From assembly GCF_000718095.1 (NCBI RefSeq), contig NZ_JOEI01000006.1:1-64000 (forward strand): a stretch of DNA of 64,000 bases, given 5' to 3'. Below are positions 37,485-45,088 of the stretch, in pieces. The stretch is from Streptomyces scopuliridis RB72. GTDB taxonomy: Bacteria > Actinomycetota > Actinomycetes > Streptomycetales > Streptomycetaceae. Below the pieces are notes generated by a model. The model saw nothing but the letters and a program-made list of their open reading frames with translations, was not told where the DNA came from and did no database searches. Position numbers and translations under genes: made by a program. Numbering within the stretch: the stretch's first letter is position 1; every line of letters begins with the position of its first letter.

Positions 37485-37648
37485 TGGTGACTCCTCTTCC
37501 TGTTCCTGTGCAGTTCCAGGCCGGCGGCGAGGACGAGAGCCGTGCCGATCCCGGCGGCGAACGGATAGTTGATGACATCGCCGATCGCCAGGAACACCAG
37601 CACGGCGATGGCGGCGAGGGCGCAGAGAATGACCGGGGTCTTGTTCAT
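37481..37648 (-). CDS. 55-aa two-helix membrane peptide of the linaridin cluster
   Basis: Begins MNKTPVILCALAAIAVLVFL, has two hydrophobic helices (about 5-22 and 28-45) and a basic tail HRNRKRSHQ. AGGAG about 6 nt before the ATG at 37648; the ribosome-binding region itself is duplicated (GAGGAGTCCCT twice). The stop overlaps the methyltransferase start by 4 nt. Tiny membrane proteins accompany linaridin enzymes in other clusters; this one may be a membrane-complex or immunity subunit. Confidence 0.75.
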   Translation of the reverse strand: MNKTPVILCALAAIAVLVFLAIGDVINYPFAAGIGTALVLAAGLELHRNRKRSHQ

Positions 37649-37729
37649 CAGGGACTCCTCAGGGACTCCTCGGGTACCGCTGGTGCCGCCCCTCGTGGGG
37701 GAAGGGGCGGCAGTCGATGGCGACCAGGC

Positions 37730-37747
37730 CCTGTCCGGCCGGACAGG
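37730..37747. repeat. 18-nt perfect palindrome CCTGTCCGG/CCGGACAGG
   Basis: Perfect palindrome between the two tiny genes of the linaridin cluster, extendable by three more pairs on each side after one mismatch (AGG...CCT). Nearly the same sequence is at 24650-24670. On the minus strand it comes just after the 26-aa gene stop and could attenuate transcription into the next genes. Confidence 0.8.
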
Positions 37748-37749
37748 AC

Positions 37750-37830
37750 CTACCTCTTCAGAACGCCGATCGCGATGGCCGCGGCGATCGCGGCACCGAT
37801 CGCGAGAATGACGTACGCACCAACACTCAT
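37750..37830 (-). CDS. 26-aa hydrophobic peptide of the linaridin cluster
   Basis: Sequence runs MSVGAYVILAIGAAIAAAIA then IGVLKR: a single hydrophobic helix with a basic end. ATG at 37830 overlaps the stop of the upstream membrane-associated gene (ATGA), so translation would be coupled. Very short; the overlap is the main support. May be a membrane stabiliser or a non-coding coincidence. Confidence 0.45.
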   Translation of the reverse strand: MSVGAYVILAIGAAIAAAIAIGVLKR

Positions 37831-38435
37831 GCCTTGACCGCTTTCTTGACGTCTGATTTCACTGGCGTGTCCGTGTGGGGGTCCAACGGGGTGTACGGCG
37901 ACACGAACACGACCTCGGGGTCGTGACCGTCGTCGTACCCGGTGGCACGGGCCAGCGCGAACTGGAATCCCGTGATCCGCCGGGCGTCCTCCTGCTCCTG
38001 GATCGTGGCCCGCAGATACTCGGTGAGCGTCCGGTAGGCGGAGGTCCGCACGATGACGGGGAACCCCTTGTCGATCACATGGAGGATCTCACTGCAGATG
38101 TCGAAGATCGCCTTTTCCGGCCGCCGCGTGGGGAACCAGACGATCTGCCGCATCTTGCGTCCGGCGATGACGTCGACGCCCTTCCAGGCGGAGGTCTCCC
38201 CGTCCGTGCCGCGGGTGCGGTAGAGGAAGTGGTAGTCGTGCATGGCGGGAGTCGGCGCGAAGAACCGCCAGTTGGGCAGCAGCGAGAAGGTGTCCTTCAG
38301 CTGGAGCCGGTTGAACAGCTGGTTCGGGTGCTGGGTCGCGATCGTGCTGACCAGCATCACGGCCCCGGCGATGCGCCAGCCGGAGCCGGGGCCGGTGAAC
38401 AGGTTCTTGCCGATCTCCCGCGGTGATGTGCTCAC
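37827..38435 (-). CDS. Membrane-associated protein of the linaridin cluster (LinL-like candidate)
   Basis: 202 aa. One hydrophobic segment (about residues 18-36, WRIAGAVMLVSTIA), then QLFNRLQLKDTFSLLPNWRF FAPTP, a pattern seen in small partners of HTTM (vitamin K carboxylase-like) membrane proteins. GTG at 38435 overlaps the stop of the LinH-like gene. In cypemycin-type clusters two proteins without known chemistry, CypH and CypL, are both present and implicated in dehydration; this gene stands in the right place to be the second. The assignment is by position and size, not by recognised homology. Confidence 0.7.
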   Translation of the reverse strand: MSTSPREIGKNLFTGPGSGWRIAGAVMLVSTIATQHPNQLFNRLQLKDTFSLLPNWRFFAPTPAMHDYHFLYRTRGTDGETSAWKGVDVIAGRKMRQIVWFPTRRPEKAIFDICSEILHVIDKGFPVIVRTSAYRTLTEYLRATIQEQEDARRITGFQFALARATGYDDGHDPEVVFVSPYTPLDPHTDTPVKSDVKKAVKA

Positions 38436-40309
38436 TTGGCCGCCCCCTCGTGCTCGTCCGTGGTCGCGTCGGTCCGCAGTCCGGCGTCGCAGAACGCGAC
38501 GATGCGCTCGGTCACCTGGTGCGCGAAGCGGCTCTGCGTCAGGACCGTGTCGTGGTCGGCGCCCTCGATCACCACGACCTCCGTCCGCCGGCCGTCGCCG
38601 CGGTGCGCCTCGGCCAGCTCGTTGTGCATCAGCAGCTGGTCGGGGTCCCGGTCGACGGTCTGCTGCGCGGAGACCACGAGCGCGTGGGTGTCCAGCGGCT
38701 CCAGCTCGCCCGCGAAGGCGCGGAAGTCCGCCTCCACCGCCGCCCATTCGCGGCGCCCGGCGTTCCACATCCGTACGTCCGTGTACTGCGCGAACGCCTT
38801 CTTGCGGTACGCCTCGGGCAGCGCGTCCACCCAGATGGGACGGGACATCAGGATGCCGGTGCCGGCGCGCAGGAACCACACCATCTGGGTGAGGGACTCG
38901 CTCAGCCGCTTGGCGGTGTCGCTCTGCTGCTTGGAGCGGTTCAGCTCGTCGGGGTGGGAGGAGTCGAGATAGACGACGCCGTGCACCCGGTCCCCGAGCT
39001 GGAGCGCGGCGCGGCGGGCGAGTTCACCGCCGAGCGAGTGTCCGACGAGTATGACCCGGCGCTTCGGCGAGACGGTCCCCACGAGGTCGACCAGGTCGTC
39101 GACGGACTCGGCGAGGGTGTAGGCCGCGCCGGACTCGCGGCGGCTGCCGGCGTATCCGGCGCGGGCGTACGTGACGACGCCGTAGCCGGTCTCCTTGGCC
39201 AGTTTCTCCGTCACCCAGGAGAAGTGCTCGGAGGTGGCGACCATCCCGGCGGCGAACACCATCACCGGCTTGTCGGCGTCTCCCTGCGACATGACCTCGT
39301 ACTGGAGCTCGTTGCCGTTGCGGGTGGTCAGGATCCGGGTGGTGTGCCAGCCCTCCAGCGTACGGAGACGACGCTGTACGGCGACCACACCGGCCACCGC
39401 GGCGGCGCCGGCCAGCAGGCTCGCGGCCGTCAGCGGTGCGCGGTTGTCCCGGCCCGCGACGGCGGGGTGGCCCCGGTGGGTCGCGGTGTACGCCACCATC
39501 GGGTGCATGGCCACGAAGGAGGACACGAACCGTCCCAGGCCCATGAGGAACCCGTTGGTGACATGGAAGGCGGCGGCGCTGGTGATCACCGGGCGGGCCA
39601 GCCGGCCGCCGGCGAGATAGACGAGGGGGAAGAGGCACTCCAGCGCGAGCACGCTGTGGGTGAGATAGCGCGAGAGCCGCGGATTGTCCTGGGTCCACCG
39701 GAACATCGGCTCGTGGCCGTAGGTCCTGGTCCGCATGATCCCGCCGAGCGCGGAGGCGTCCCGCCAGGGCTCGCCGAGCAGCTTCACCCAGCCGGACACC
39801 GCGTACGACAGGCTGGACTGGAGCGCGACGTACCAGATCAGGGCGTCCTTGGCCTCCGGCGACCTCACCAGCCGGGCGGCGCCGGTGGCGGTCTGCACGA
39901 GGATGGCCACCTGGTCGGACCCGTCGGTGCCGTAGCGGTGGCGCGGGTAGAGCAGCGCGGAGGTCGTGCCGAGGAAGAGACTTCCGGCGCCGCGCCAGCG
40001 CGAGGAGCCGGGAAGCAGCATGCCCGCGCTGACGGCGGCGCGGGCGACATGGAGGGCGGTCGTCGTCCGGCGTCCGCTGACGGCGTGCAGCGCCTTCCGT
40101 ACGAGGGGCGTCGAGGCGGCCTGGACATCCTTGACGATGTCCCAGTCGTTGAGGCCACCCTTGCGCAATTCCTTGCGCTGGGAGAGATATTCGATCGACG
40201 AGGTCAGCGTGGTGACCGCGGCCAGCCGTTCCGACACGCCCACCGCCCCGTCCCGGGACACCGGCACAGGACCGAAGACTGCCGAAGCGATCCTTCGTGC
40301 GAATCTCAC
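38432..40309 (-). CDS. Membrane/alpha-beta hydrolase fusion (LinH/CypH-like)
   Basis: 625 aa. The N-terminal half (about 1-330) is a multi-helix HTTM-like membrane domain (LLGEPWRDASALGGIMRTRT, LALECLFPLVYLAGGR); the C-terminal half is an alpha/beta hydrolase with nucleophile elbow GHSLGG (about residue 422) and late His in GADHDT. A membrane part joined to an alpha/beta hydrolase is the hallmark reported for CypH of the cypemycin cluster; in other linaridin clusters the parts are split. GTG at 40309 has AAAGGA five bases upstream. Overlaps the next gene by 4 nt. Likely part of the peptide dehydration/epimerisation complex at the membrane. Confidence 0.82.
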   Translation of the reverse strand: MRFARRIASAVFGPVPVSRDGAVGVSERLAAVTTLTSSIEYLSQRKELRKGGLNDWDIVKDVQAASTPLVRKALHAVSGRRTTTALHVARAAVSAGMLLPGSSRWRGAGSLFLGTTSALLYPRHRYGTDGSDQVAILVQTATGAARLVRSPEAKDALIWYVALQSSLSYAVSGWVKLLGEPWRDASALGGIMRTRTYGHEPMFRWTQDNPRLSRYLTHSVLALECLFPLVYLAGGRLARPVITSAAAFHVTNGFLMGLGRFVSSFVAMHPMVAYTATHRGHPAVAGRDNRAPLTAASLLAGAAAVAGVVAVQRRLRTLEGWHTTRILTTRNGNELQYEVMSQGDADKPVMVFAAGMVATSEHFSWVTEKLAKETGYGVVTYARAGYAGSRRESGAAYTLAESVDDLVDLVGTVSPKRRVILVGHSLGGELARRAALQLGDRVHGVVYLDSSHPDELNRSKQQSDTAKRLSESLTQMVWFLRAGTGILMSRPIWVDALPEAYRKKAFAQYTDVRMWNAGRREWAAVEADFRAFAGELEPLDTHALVVSAQQTVDRDPDQLLMHNELAEAHRGDGRRTEVVVIEGADHDTVLTQSRFAHQVTERIVAFCDAGLRTDATTDEHEGAAK

Positions 40310-40361
40310 AGGGTTCCTTTCAAAACCGCCCTGGGGGACGGCTCCCGTAGAGTGGATAGGG

Positions 40362-40398
40362 TTCTGCCGGGCCAGAACGCATCTCTGGCCCGGCAGAA
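40362..40398 (-). terminator. 15-bp hairpin between precursor and modification genes (attenuator)
   Basis: TTCTGCCGGGCCAGA (40362-40376) and TCTGGCCCGGCAGAA (40384-40398) pair perfectly around a 7-nt loop, 24 nt after the second precursor stop and before the LinH-like start. There is no U-run on the minus-strand transcript, so partial read-through is expected. This would give much more precursor than enzyme mRNA. Confidence 0.8.
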
Positions 40399-40421
40399 TT
40401 GCATTCAGATGCTGCCTGCGA

Positions 40422-40607
40422 CTAGAGCTGCGTGGCCGGGGCCGAACCGCCGCCGCGACCGAGCTCGAAGGCGCCGATGACGGCGGAAGAGACCGCCACG
40501 CCGCCCAGGAACGCACCCGGGGTGGCCAGCACCGGGGTGGCGTCGGGGAATACCTTTCCCTCCGCCGGAATGTCCATCTCGTTCACTGCCTCGATGATGT
40601 TGTTCAT
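40422..40607 (-). CDS. Linaridin-type precursor peptide 2
   Basis: 61 aa. ATG at 40607 with GGAGG at about 7 nt. Leader MNNIIEAVNEMDIPAEGKVF; junction motif DATPVLATP; predicted core from A28 (34 residues: ATPGAFLGGVAVSSAVIGAF, then ELGRGGGSAPATQL). P-V-L-A-T-P matches the PxxxTP junction described for linaridin precursors, and cypemycin's core also begins ATP. The core has two Thr, three Ser, no Cys, so no AviCys ring can form. The leader contains an extra ATP copy four residues upstream. Confidence 0.8.
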   Translation of the reverse strand: MNNIIEAVNEMDIPAEGKVFPDATPVLATPGAFLGGVAVSSAVIGAFELGRGGGSAPATQL

Positions 40608-40708
40608 GCTTTTCCTCCTACCAACAGTTCGATTTGGTGAATGACAATGAGCGTTTCCGCGCAGGTGGTGTGAAACCACCGACGGGGATGTCCAGCCGAC
40701 AGCGATGT

Positions 40709-40912
40709 TTAGCCGACGGCCTTGCCGAGGGCGTACGCGCCACCGACGAGGGTCGCGCCACCGACGAACGCGCCGACGACCTTGGCGCCACCGATGGCGG
40801 CGAGGGCGGCGGCCGGGGTCGCCAGAACCGGGCTCTGCTCCGAGTTGGACTCGCCCTGGTCGATGGCGCCGAGGTCCAGCTTCTCGTTGAAGTACGAGAC
40901 GATCTCCACCAT
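40709..40912 (-). CDS. Linaridin-type precursor peptide 1
   Basis: 67 aa. ATG at 40912 with GGAG six bases upstream. Leader MVEIVSYFNEKLDLGAIDQG ESNSEQ, then SPVLATP, and a predicted core from A31 (37 residues: ATPAAALAAIGGAKVVGAFV, then GGATLVGGAYALGKAVG). The core is made almost only of Ala, Gly, Val, Leu with two Thr and no Cys or Ser. It shares with precursor 2 the PVLATP junction but little else, so the pair may give two different products. First gene of the minus-strand cluster. Confidence 0.82.
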   Translation of the reverse strand: MVEIVSYFNEKLDLGAIDQGESNSEQSPVLATPAAALAAIGGAKVVGAFVGGATLVGGAYALGKAVG

Positions 40913-41126
40913 GAGATGCTCCGCTTTCTGCTATGTGTTGGATGCACGCGTTACACGCGCTGGATGCACGTGCGAGATGCACGCACCGAAATCCAGCCAT
41001 GAATAAGACCGATAACGGTCATTTGGTGGCCCTCAGTGCGTTATACGCGGGTAAACCTCCGCGACTGAAGCGGCGATCCCCCTGCCGTGCGGTTGGATGA
41101 AAGCACCCGCGCCAACAAGGCCAGTA

Positions 41127-41226
41127 TGACGTAGGTCACAGTGATATTCGGAATGGGATCGTCCGTCTACTGACATGTGTCACAAGGCGATATGACGTCC
41201 GTCATCAGAGGCCATGACAGTTCTCA
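41127..41226. promoter_or_regulatory. Phased operator array TGAC-N4-GTCA in divergent promoter region
   Basis: Perfect inverted repeats TGAC-N4-GTCA occur at 41127-41138, 41171-41182 and 41193-41204, and a near-copy TGAC-N4-CTCA at 41215-41226. Centres are 44, 22 and 22 bp apart, two or four helical turns, so the sites face the same side of DNA. They lie 62-161 bp before the exporter ATPase start and 215-315 bp before the first precursor. Likely sites for the cluster's NarL-type response regulator. Confidence 0.75.
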
Positions 41227-41287
41227 TCGAGATGGACGTCATTCATCGGCGACGATTTCGCCCATGGATGCCAATGGAGCAGAAAAT

Positions 41288-42220
41288 GTGATCGAGGTCA
41301 CAGACCTTTGGCGGCGATACGGGCCCGATGACAAGCGGGGCTTCGCCGCCGTTCGGGGCGTCACCTTCTCTGTCCCGCAGGGCGAAATATTCGCTCTGCT
41401 CGGGACAAATGGCGCAGGAAAGACCTCTACGGTCGAACTCCTCGAAGGGCTCGCCCGCCCCACCGGTGGCAGCATTCGCCTTTTCGGCGCGCACGACCCC
41501 TTTACCGACCGGAAGCACACCCGGCCGCGGACAGGCGTCATGCTCCAGCACGGCGGTTTCGCCACCGACCTCACGGTCGACGAGACGGTCCGCATGTGGG
41601 CATCCGTGACCACCGACCCGCGCCCCGTCGCGGAGGCCACCGAGATGGTGGGGCTCGGACACCGCGGCGACGTCACCGTCAAGAGCCTGTCGGGCGGCGA
41701 GAAGAGGCGTCTCGACCTCGCCATGGCCACGCTCGGCCGGCCCGATCTCCTCTTCCTGGACGAGCCGACGACCGGAATGGACCCCGAGGGCCGCCACGAC
41801 ACCTGGCGGATCATCGAGCGGCTCAACGACGACGGCGCCACCATCGTCCTGACCACGCATTACCTGGAAGAGGCCGAGGGGCTCGCCGACCATCTGGCCA
41901 TCATGCACCAGGGCGAGATCGCGGCATCCGGAACGGTGCCCGAGATCGTCGCCGCCCACCCCTCCACGCTCGGCTTCCGCCTCCCGCCGGGCCTCGGCAC
42001 CGACGATCTGCCCTCGGCGGGCGACCTGCGGGCCACCGTCACCGCCGGCAAGGACGGCCTGATGGAGCTGTCCACCGACGACCTCCAGCACACCACGACC
42101 GAAGTCCTGTTCTGGGCCCGCCACAAGGGCATCGACCTGAAGGAACTCGACGCCAGCTCCGCCTCCTTGGAGGAGGCGTTCCTGCGCGTCGCCCGGACCG
42201 CCACGAGGGGCACCGAATGA
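41288..42220 (+). CDS. ABC-2 type transporter ATP-binding protein
   Basis: 310 aa. Walker A LGTNGAGKTS, signature LSGGEKRR, Walker B LLFLDEPTTGMDPEG, and a C-terminal domain as in DrrA/CcmA-like drug-export ATPases. GTG at 41288 has GGAG eight bases upstream; ATG at 41264 is an alternative with a weak site. Couples by ATGA overlap to the permease. Probably gives self-protection from, or second export of, the peptide made by the divergent cluster. Confidence 0.93.
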   Translation: MIEVTDLWRRYGPDDKRGFAAVRGVTFSVPQGEIFALLGTNGAGKTSTVELLEGLARPTGGSIRLFGAHDPFTDRKHTRPRTGVMLQHGGFATDLTVDETVRMWASVTTDPRPVAEATEMVGLGHRGDVTVKSLSGGEKRRLDLAMATLGRPDLLFLDEPTTGMDPEGRHDTWRIIERLNDDGATIVLTTHYLEEAEGLADHLAIMHQGEIAASGTVPEIVAAHPSTLGFRLPPGLGTDDLPSAGDLRATVTAGKDGLMELSTDDLQHTTTEVLFWARHKGIDLKELDASSASLEEAFLRVARTATRGTE

Positions 42221-42984
42221 GTACCGCCGTCGCACACCTCACCGCGCTCAGCCGGGTCGAGCTGAGCCTCTTCGCCCGGAGCAAGACCAACCTGTTCAAC
42301 GTGCTGGTCATCCCCGTACTGATCACCATGGGCACGACCACCTTCATGGACCAGTACGACCTGGCGGGCGCGGGCCTCGCCATGGGCCAGGTGATGATCT
42401 CCACCTCCGCCGGCATCGTCCTGGTGATGGCCCTGTACGCGCCCCTGACCGGCGTCTACGTACTGCGCCGCGAGGATCATCTCCTCAAGCGGCTGCGCAC
42501 CGGCGAGGTCAACGACACCGTCATCCTGGCCAGTCCGGCCGTTCCCATGGTCGTCGTGGCCGTCCTCCAGTTCGCCCTGATCGCCGCGGCCGTCACGGTC
42601 ATCGCCGGTCTCGGCGCGCCCGCCGCCCCGCATCTGGCGCTCCTCGGCATCCTGCTCGGCGCCCTCCTGACCACCGCCGTGGCCGCGCTCACCACCGCCG
42701 TGGCGCGCACCGCGGAGAGCGCGCAGGGAGTCAGCACGATGGGCTTCCTCTTCCTCCTGCTGACCTCAGGCACCCTTATCCCCATGGGTGTTCTGCCGGA
42801 CATCTTCGGAGACGTCCTCGGATACTTCCCGCTCACCCCCGCAATCAGCCTGGTCCAGTCAGGCTGGACCGGAGAGGATGCGGGCCTGGGCTCCACACTG
42901 ATCAGGGTCGCGACGATCGTCGCCTGGACCGCCCTGGCGACCTGGGGCGTACGGCGCTGGTTCCGGTGGGAGCCCAGAGACTGA
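42217..42984 (+). CDS. ABC-2 type transporter permease
   Basis: 255 aa with six hydrophobic helices in the ABC-2 pattern (LFNVLVIPVLITMGTT; LVMALYAPLTGVYVLRRE; LFLLLTSGTLIPMGVLP). ATG overlaps the ATPase stop. Partner of the preceding ATPase; followed after 30 bp by the kinase gene, so transporter and regulator pair form one operon. Confidence 0.92.
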   Translation: MSTAVAHLTALSRVELSLFARSKTNLFNVLVIPVLITMGTTTFMDQYDLAGAGLAMGQVMISTSAGIVLVMALYAPLTGVYVLRREDHLLKRLRTGEVNDTVILASPAVPMVVVAVLQFALIAAAVTVIAGLGAPAAPHLALLGILLGALLTTAVAALTTAVARTAESAQGVSTMGFLFLLLTSGTLIPMGVLPDIFGDVLGYFPLTPAISLVQSGWTGEDAGLGSTLIRVATIVAWTALATWGVRRWFRWEPRD

Positions 42985-43014
42985 CCGCATGACCAACGGG
43001 GAAGAGGAAGCGAA

Positions 43015-44199
43015 ATGGGGACCTCGCTGCACCAGACCAACGTGCACAAGGCCACGGTCTACACACGTTGGATGCTCTGTTCCATGCCCTGGCTCCTGCT
43101 CGCTTCCCTCCTCTGGCCATTACTGGCCCAACTACAGCGTGGCGGCGCGCCGACCTCGGCCGTGAGCCTGGCGGCCGCGCTCACCACCGTCCAGGGGATC
43201 GGCGCGACCACGGCCGTGGCCTACGGCATCGGACGGCAGGTCCTCCCGGTACCGCTGCTGCTCGGGATCGGGGCGCTCACCGCGCTCCAACTCGCGCTGA
43301 TGCCCTACCTGTACGACGCGGAGTGGCTGACCGGTACGCAGTCGATCGCCACGTTGTCGGTCGTCCTGGCGCTGCCGCTCGCCTTCGCCCTGTCGCCCAC
43401 GGCCAATCTGCGCCTCTACGCGAGCGCCGCGCTCGCCGAGACCGCCGCCGCCGCGACCGTGAGCCTCTATCTCGACCCGCGGATGACCCTGCCCGTCCTG
43501 ACCGTCACCGCGACGGGATGGGCGGTCATCGGCCTTCTCATGCACTCCTCCGTCTGGTTCCTGGCCGTCATGTGGCAGCTGGACGCGGCCCGGGAATCGC
43601 AGGCCCGGCTGGTCGTGGCCGAGGAACGGCTCCGGTTCGCCCGCGATCTCCACGATGTGATCGGGCGGAACCTGTCCGTCATCGCGCTCAAGGGCGAACT
43701 GGCCGCCCGGCTCACCCAGCACCCCAAGGCGCAGGCGGAGATGGTCGAAGTGCAGCGCCTCGCGCGCGAACTGCACAAGGAGATCAGGGACGTCGTACGG
43801 AACTACCGCACCACCGACCTGGAGGCCGAACTCGACGGCGCCCGCGCGGTTCTGGAAGCGGCCGGCACGACCTGCGTCATCCATCACGCCCCGCCGGCGG
43901 GCGGCTTCGGCGAGAAGACCCAGATCGCGCTGGGATGGGCCGTGCGGGAAGCCGTCACCAACGTACTGCGGCACGCCCACTCCACCCACTGCACCATCAC
44001 CGTGGACCGCCGCAACGGAGGGGAAACCCAGCTCCAGGTGACCAACGACGGTGCCACGCCCGGCAGCGGTCCCGGCCAGGGGACCGGTCTGGACGGGCTG
44101 ACGCAGCGGCTCGCGCCCCTCGGCGGCGAGCTCTGCCACGGCTACGGGCCGAAGAACACCTATCGCCTCACTGTGCGCATACCGAACGGGGAATCGTAA
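43015..44199 (+). CDS. Two-component sensor histidine kinase (DesK/NarL type)
   Basis: 394 aa. Five or six N-terminal transmembrane helices without a large external domain, suggesting that the signal is in or near the membrane. HisKA_3 helix RFARDLHDVIGRNLSVIALK, HATPase with REAVTNVLRHAHS and GQGTGLDGLTQRL. ATG with GAGGAAG upstream. Stop overlaps the regulator start (TAATG). A membrane-sensing kinase next to an exporter is the usual design for peptide-antibiotic immunity. Confidence 0.93.
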   Translation: MGTSLHQTNVHKATVYTRWMLCSMPWLLLASLLWPLLAQLQRGGAPTSAVSLAAALTTVQGIGATTAVAYGIGRQVLPVPLLLGIGALTALQLALMPYLYDAEWLTGTQSIATLSVVLALPLAFALSPTANLRLYASAALAETAAAATVSLYLDPRMTLPVLTVTATGWAVIGLLMHSSVWFLAVMWQLDAARESQARLVVAEERLRFARDLHDVIGRNLSVIALKGELAARLTQHPKAQAEMVEVQRLARELHKEIRDVVRNYRTTDLEAELDGARAVLEAAGTTCVIHHAPPAGGFGEKTQIALGWAVREAVTNVLRHAHSTHCTITVDRRNGGETQLQVTNDGATPGSGPGQGTGLDGLTQRLAPLGGELCHGYGPKNTYRLTVRIPNGES

Positions 44200-44804
44200 T
44201 GATCCGGGTCCTCCTCGCCGATGACGAACACCTCATACGCGGCGCGCTGGCCGCGCTGCTGACCTTCGAGCGCGACCTGGAGGTCGTCGCCGAAGCCTCG
44301 ACCGGCCCCGAGGCCGTGGCCATGGCCCGCCACCACAAACCCGATGTCGCCGTCCTCGACCTCCAGATGCCCGGCAAGGACGGCATCACCGTCGCGGAGG
44401 ATCTCAACCGCAGCCTGCCCGGCTGTCAGACGCTGATCGTCACCAGCCACGGTCTGCCCGGCCATCTCAAGCGCGCGCTGGCCTCCGGGGTCCAGGGCTT
44501 CGTCTCCAAGACCGTGTCCGCGCAGGAACTCGCCTCGATCATCCGCAGCGTCCACGGCGGCAGCCGCTATATCGACTCCACCCTGGCCGCGGACGCCATC
44601 AGCGCCGGTGACTCGCCCCTGACCTCGCGGGAGGCCGATCTGCTCACGCTGGCCGCCGACGGGGCGCCGATCGAGGACATAGCGGAACGGGCGGCGCTGG
44701 CGCAGGGGACCGTACGCAACTACCTGTCGGCGGTGACCACCAAGCTGGGGGTGGAGAACCGGCACGCGGCGGCGTATCTGGCGCAGCGGCGGGGCTGGAT
44801 CTGA
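44199..44804 (+). CDS. NarL-family response regulator
   Basis: 201 aa. Receiver with acidic DDE, phospho-acceptor in AVLDLQMPGKDG and conserved Lys in FVSKTVS; C-terminal LuxR-type HTH (LTSREADLLTLAADGAPIED, IAERAALAQGTVRNYLSAVT). ATG overlaps the kinase stop. DesR-like. Probable binder of the TGAC-N4-GTCA array. Confidence 0.94.
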   Translation: MIRVLLADDEHLIRGALAALLTFERDLEVVAEASTGPEAVAMARHHKPDVAVLDLQMPGKDGITVAEDLNRSLPGCQTLIVTSHGLPGHLKRALASGVQGFVSKTVSAQELASIIRSVHGGSRYIDSTLAADAISAGDSPLTSREADLLTLAADGAPIEDIAERAALAQGTVRNYLSAVTTKLGVENRHAAAYLAQRRGWI

Positions 44805-44925
44805 GGGAACTCGATACGGGCCGTACTGGTACGGGCCCGTAATCACAGGCTCACCCGCCTCCGTACGTCGGTTCCGGCGGGCGTACGGGGGCGGTCGTAG
44901 GTACGGGGGCGGTCGTACGTACGGG

Positions 44926-45000
44926 GCTCGTACGTACGGGGCTCGCGCGTGCGGGGCTCGCGCGTGCGGGGCTCGCGCGTGCGGGGCTCGCGCGTGCGGG
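44926..45000. repeat. 15-bp tandem repeat, five units
   Basis: Four identical GCTCGCGCGTGCGGG units (44941-45000) preceded by a variant GCTCGTACGTACGGG. It fills the 284-bp spacer between the response regulator and the convergent GPP34 gene together with GTACGGGGGCGGTCG repeats (about 44883-44920). The spacer also has an 8-bp GTACGGGCC/GGCCCGTA-type hairpin near 44814-44842, a likely terminator. Confidence 0.9.
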
Positions 45001-45088
45001 GGCGGTCGCGCGCCGTTCGGGCACACGACCGCTGGGGAGTACCGGACGGGGGACCGCCTCGCGCCGGGGCGCCTCGCGCCGAGGCGCC

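Noticed and set aside
40422..40912. Precursor peptides as lanthipeptide or lasso-peptide precursors
   Set aside because: No LanB/C/M/KC/L, no lasso B or C proteins nearby; PVLATP junction and the LinH-like fusion point to linaridins.
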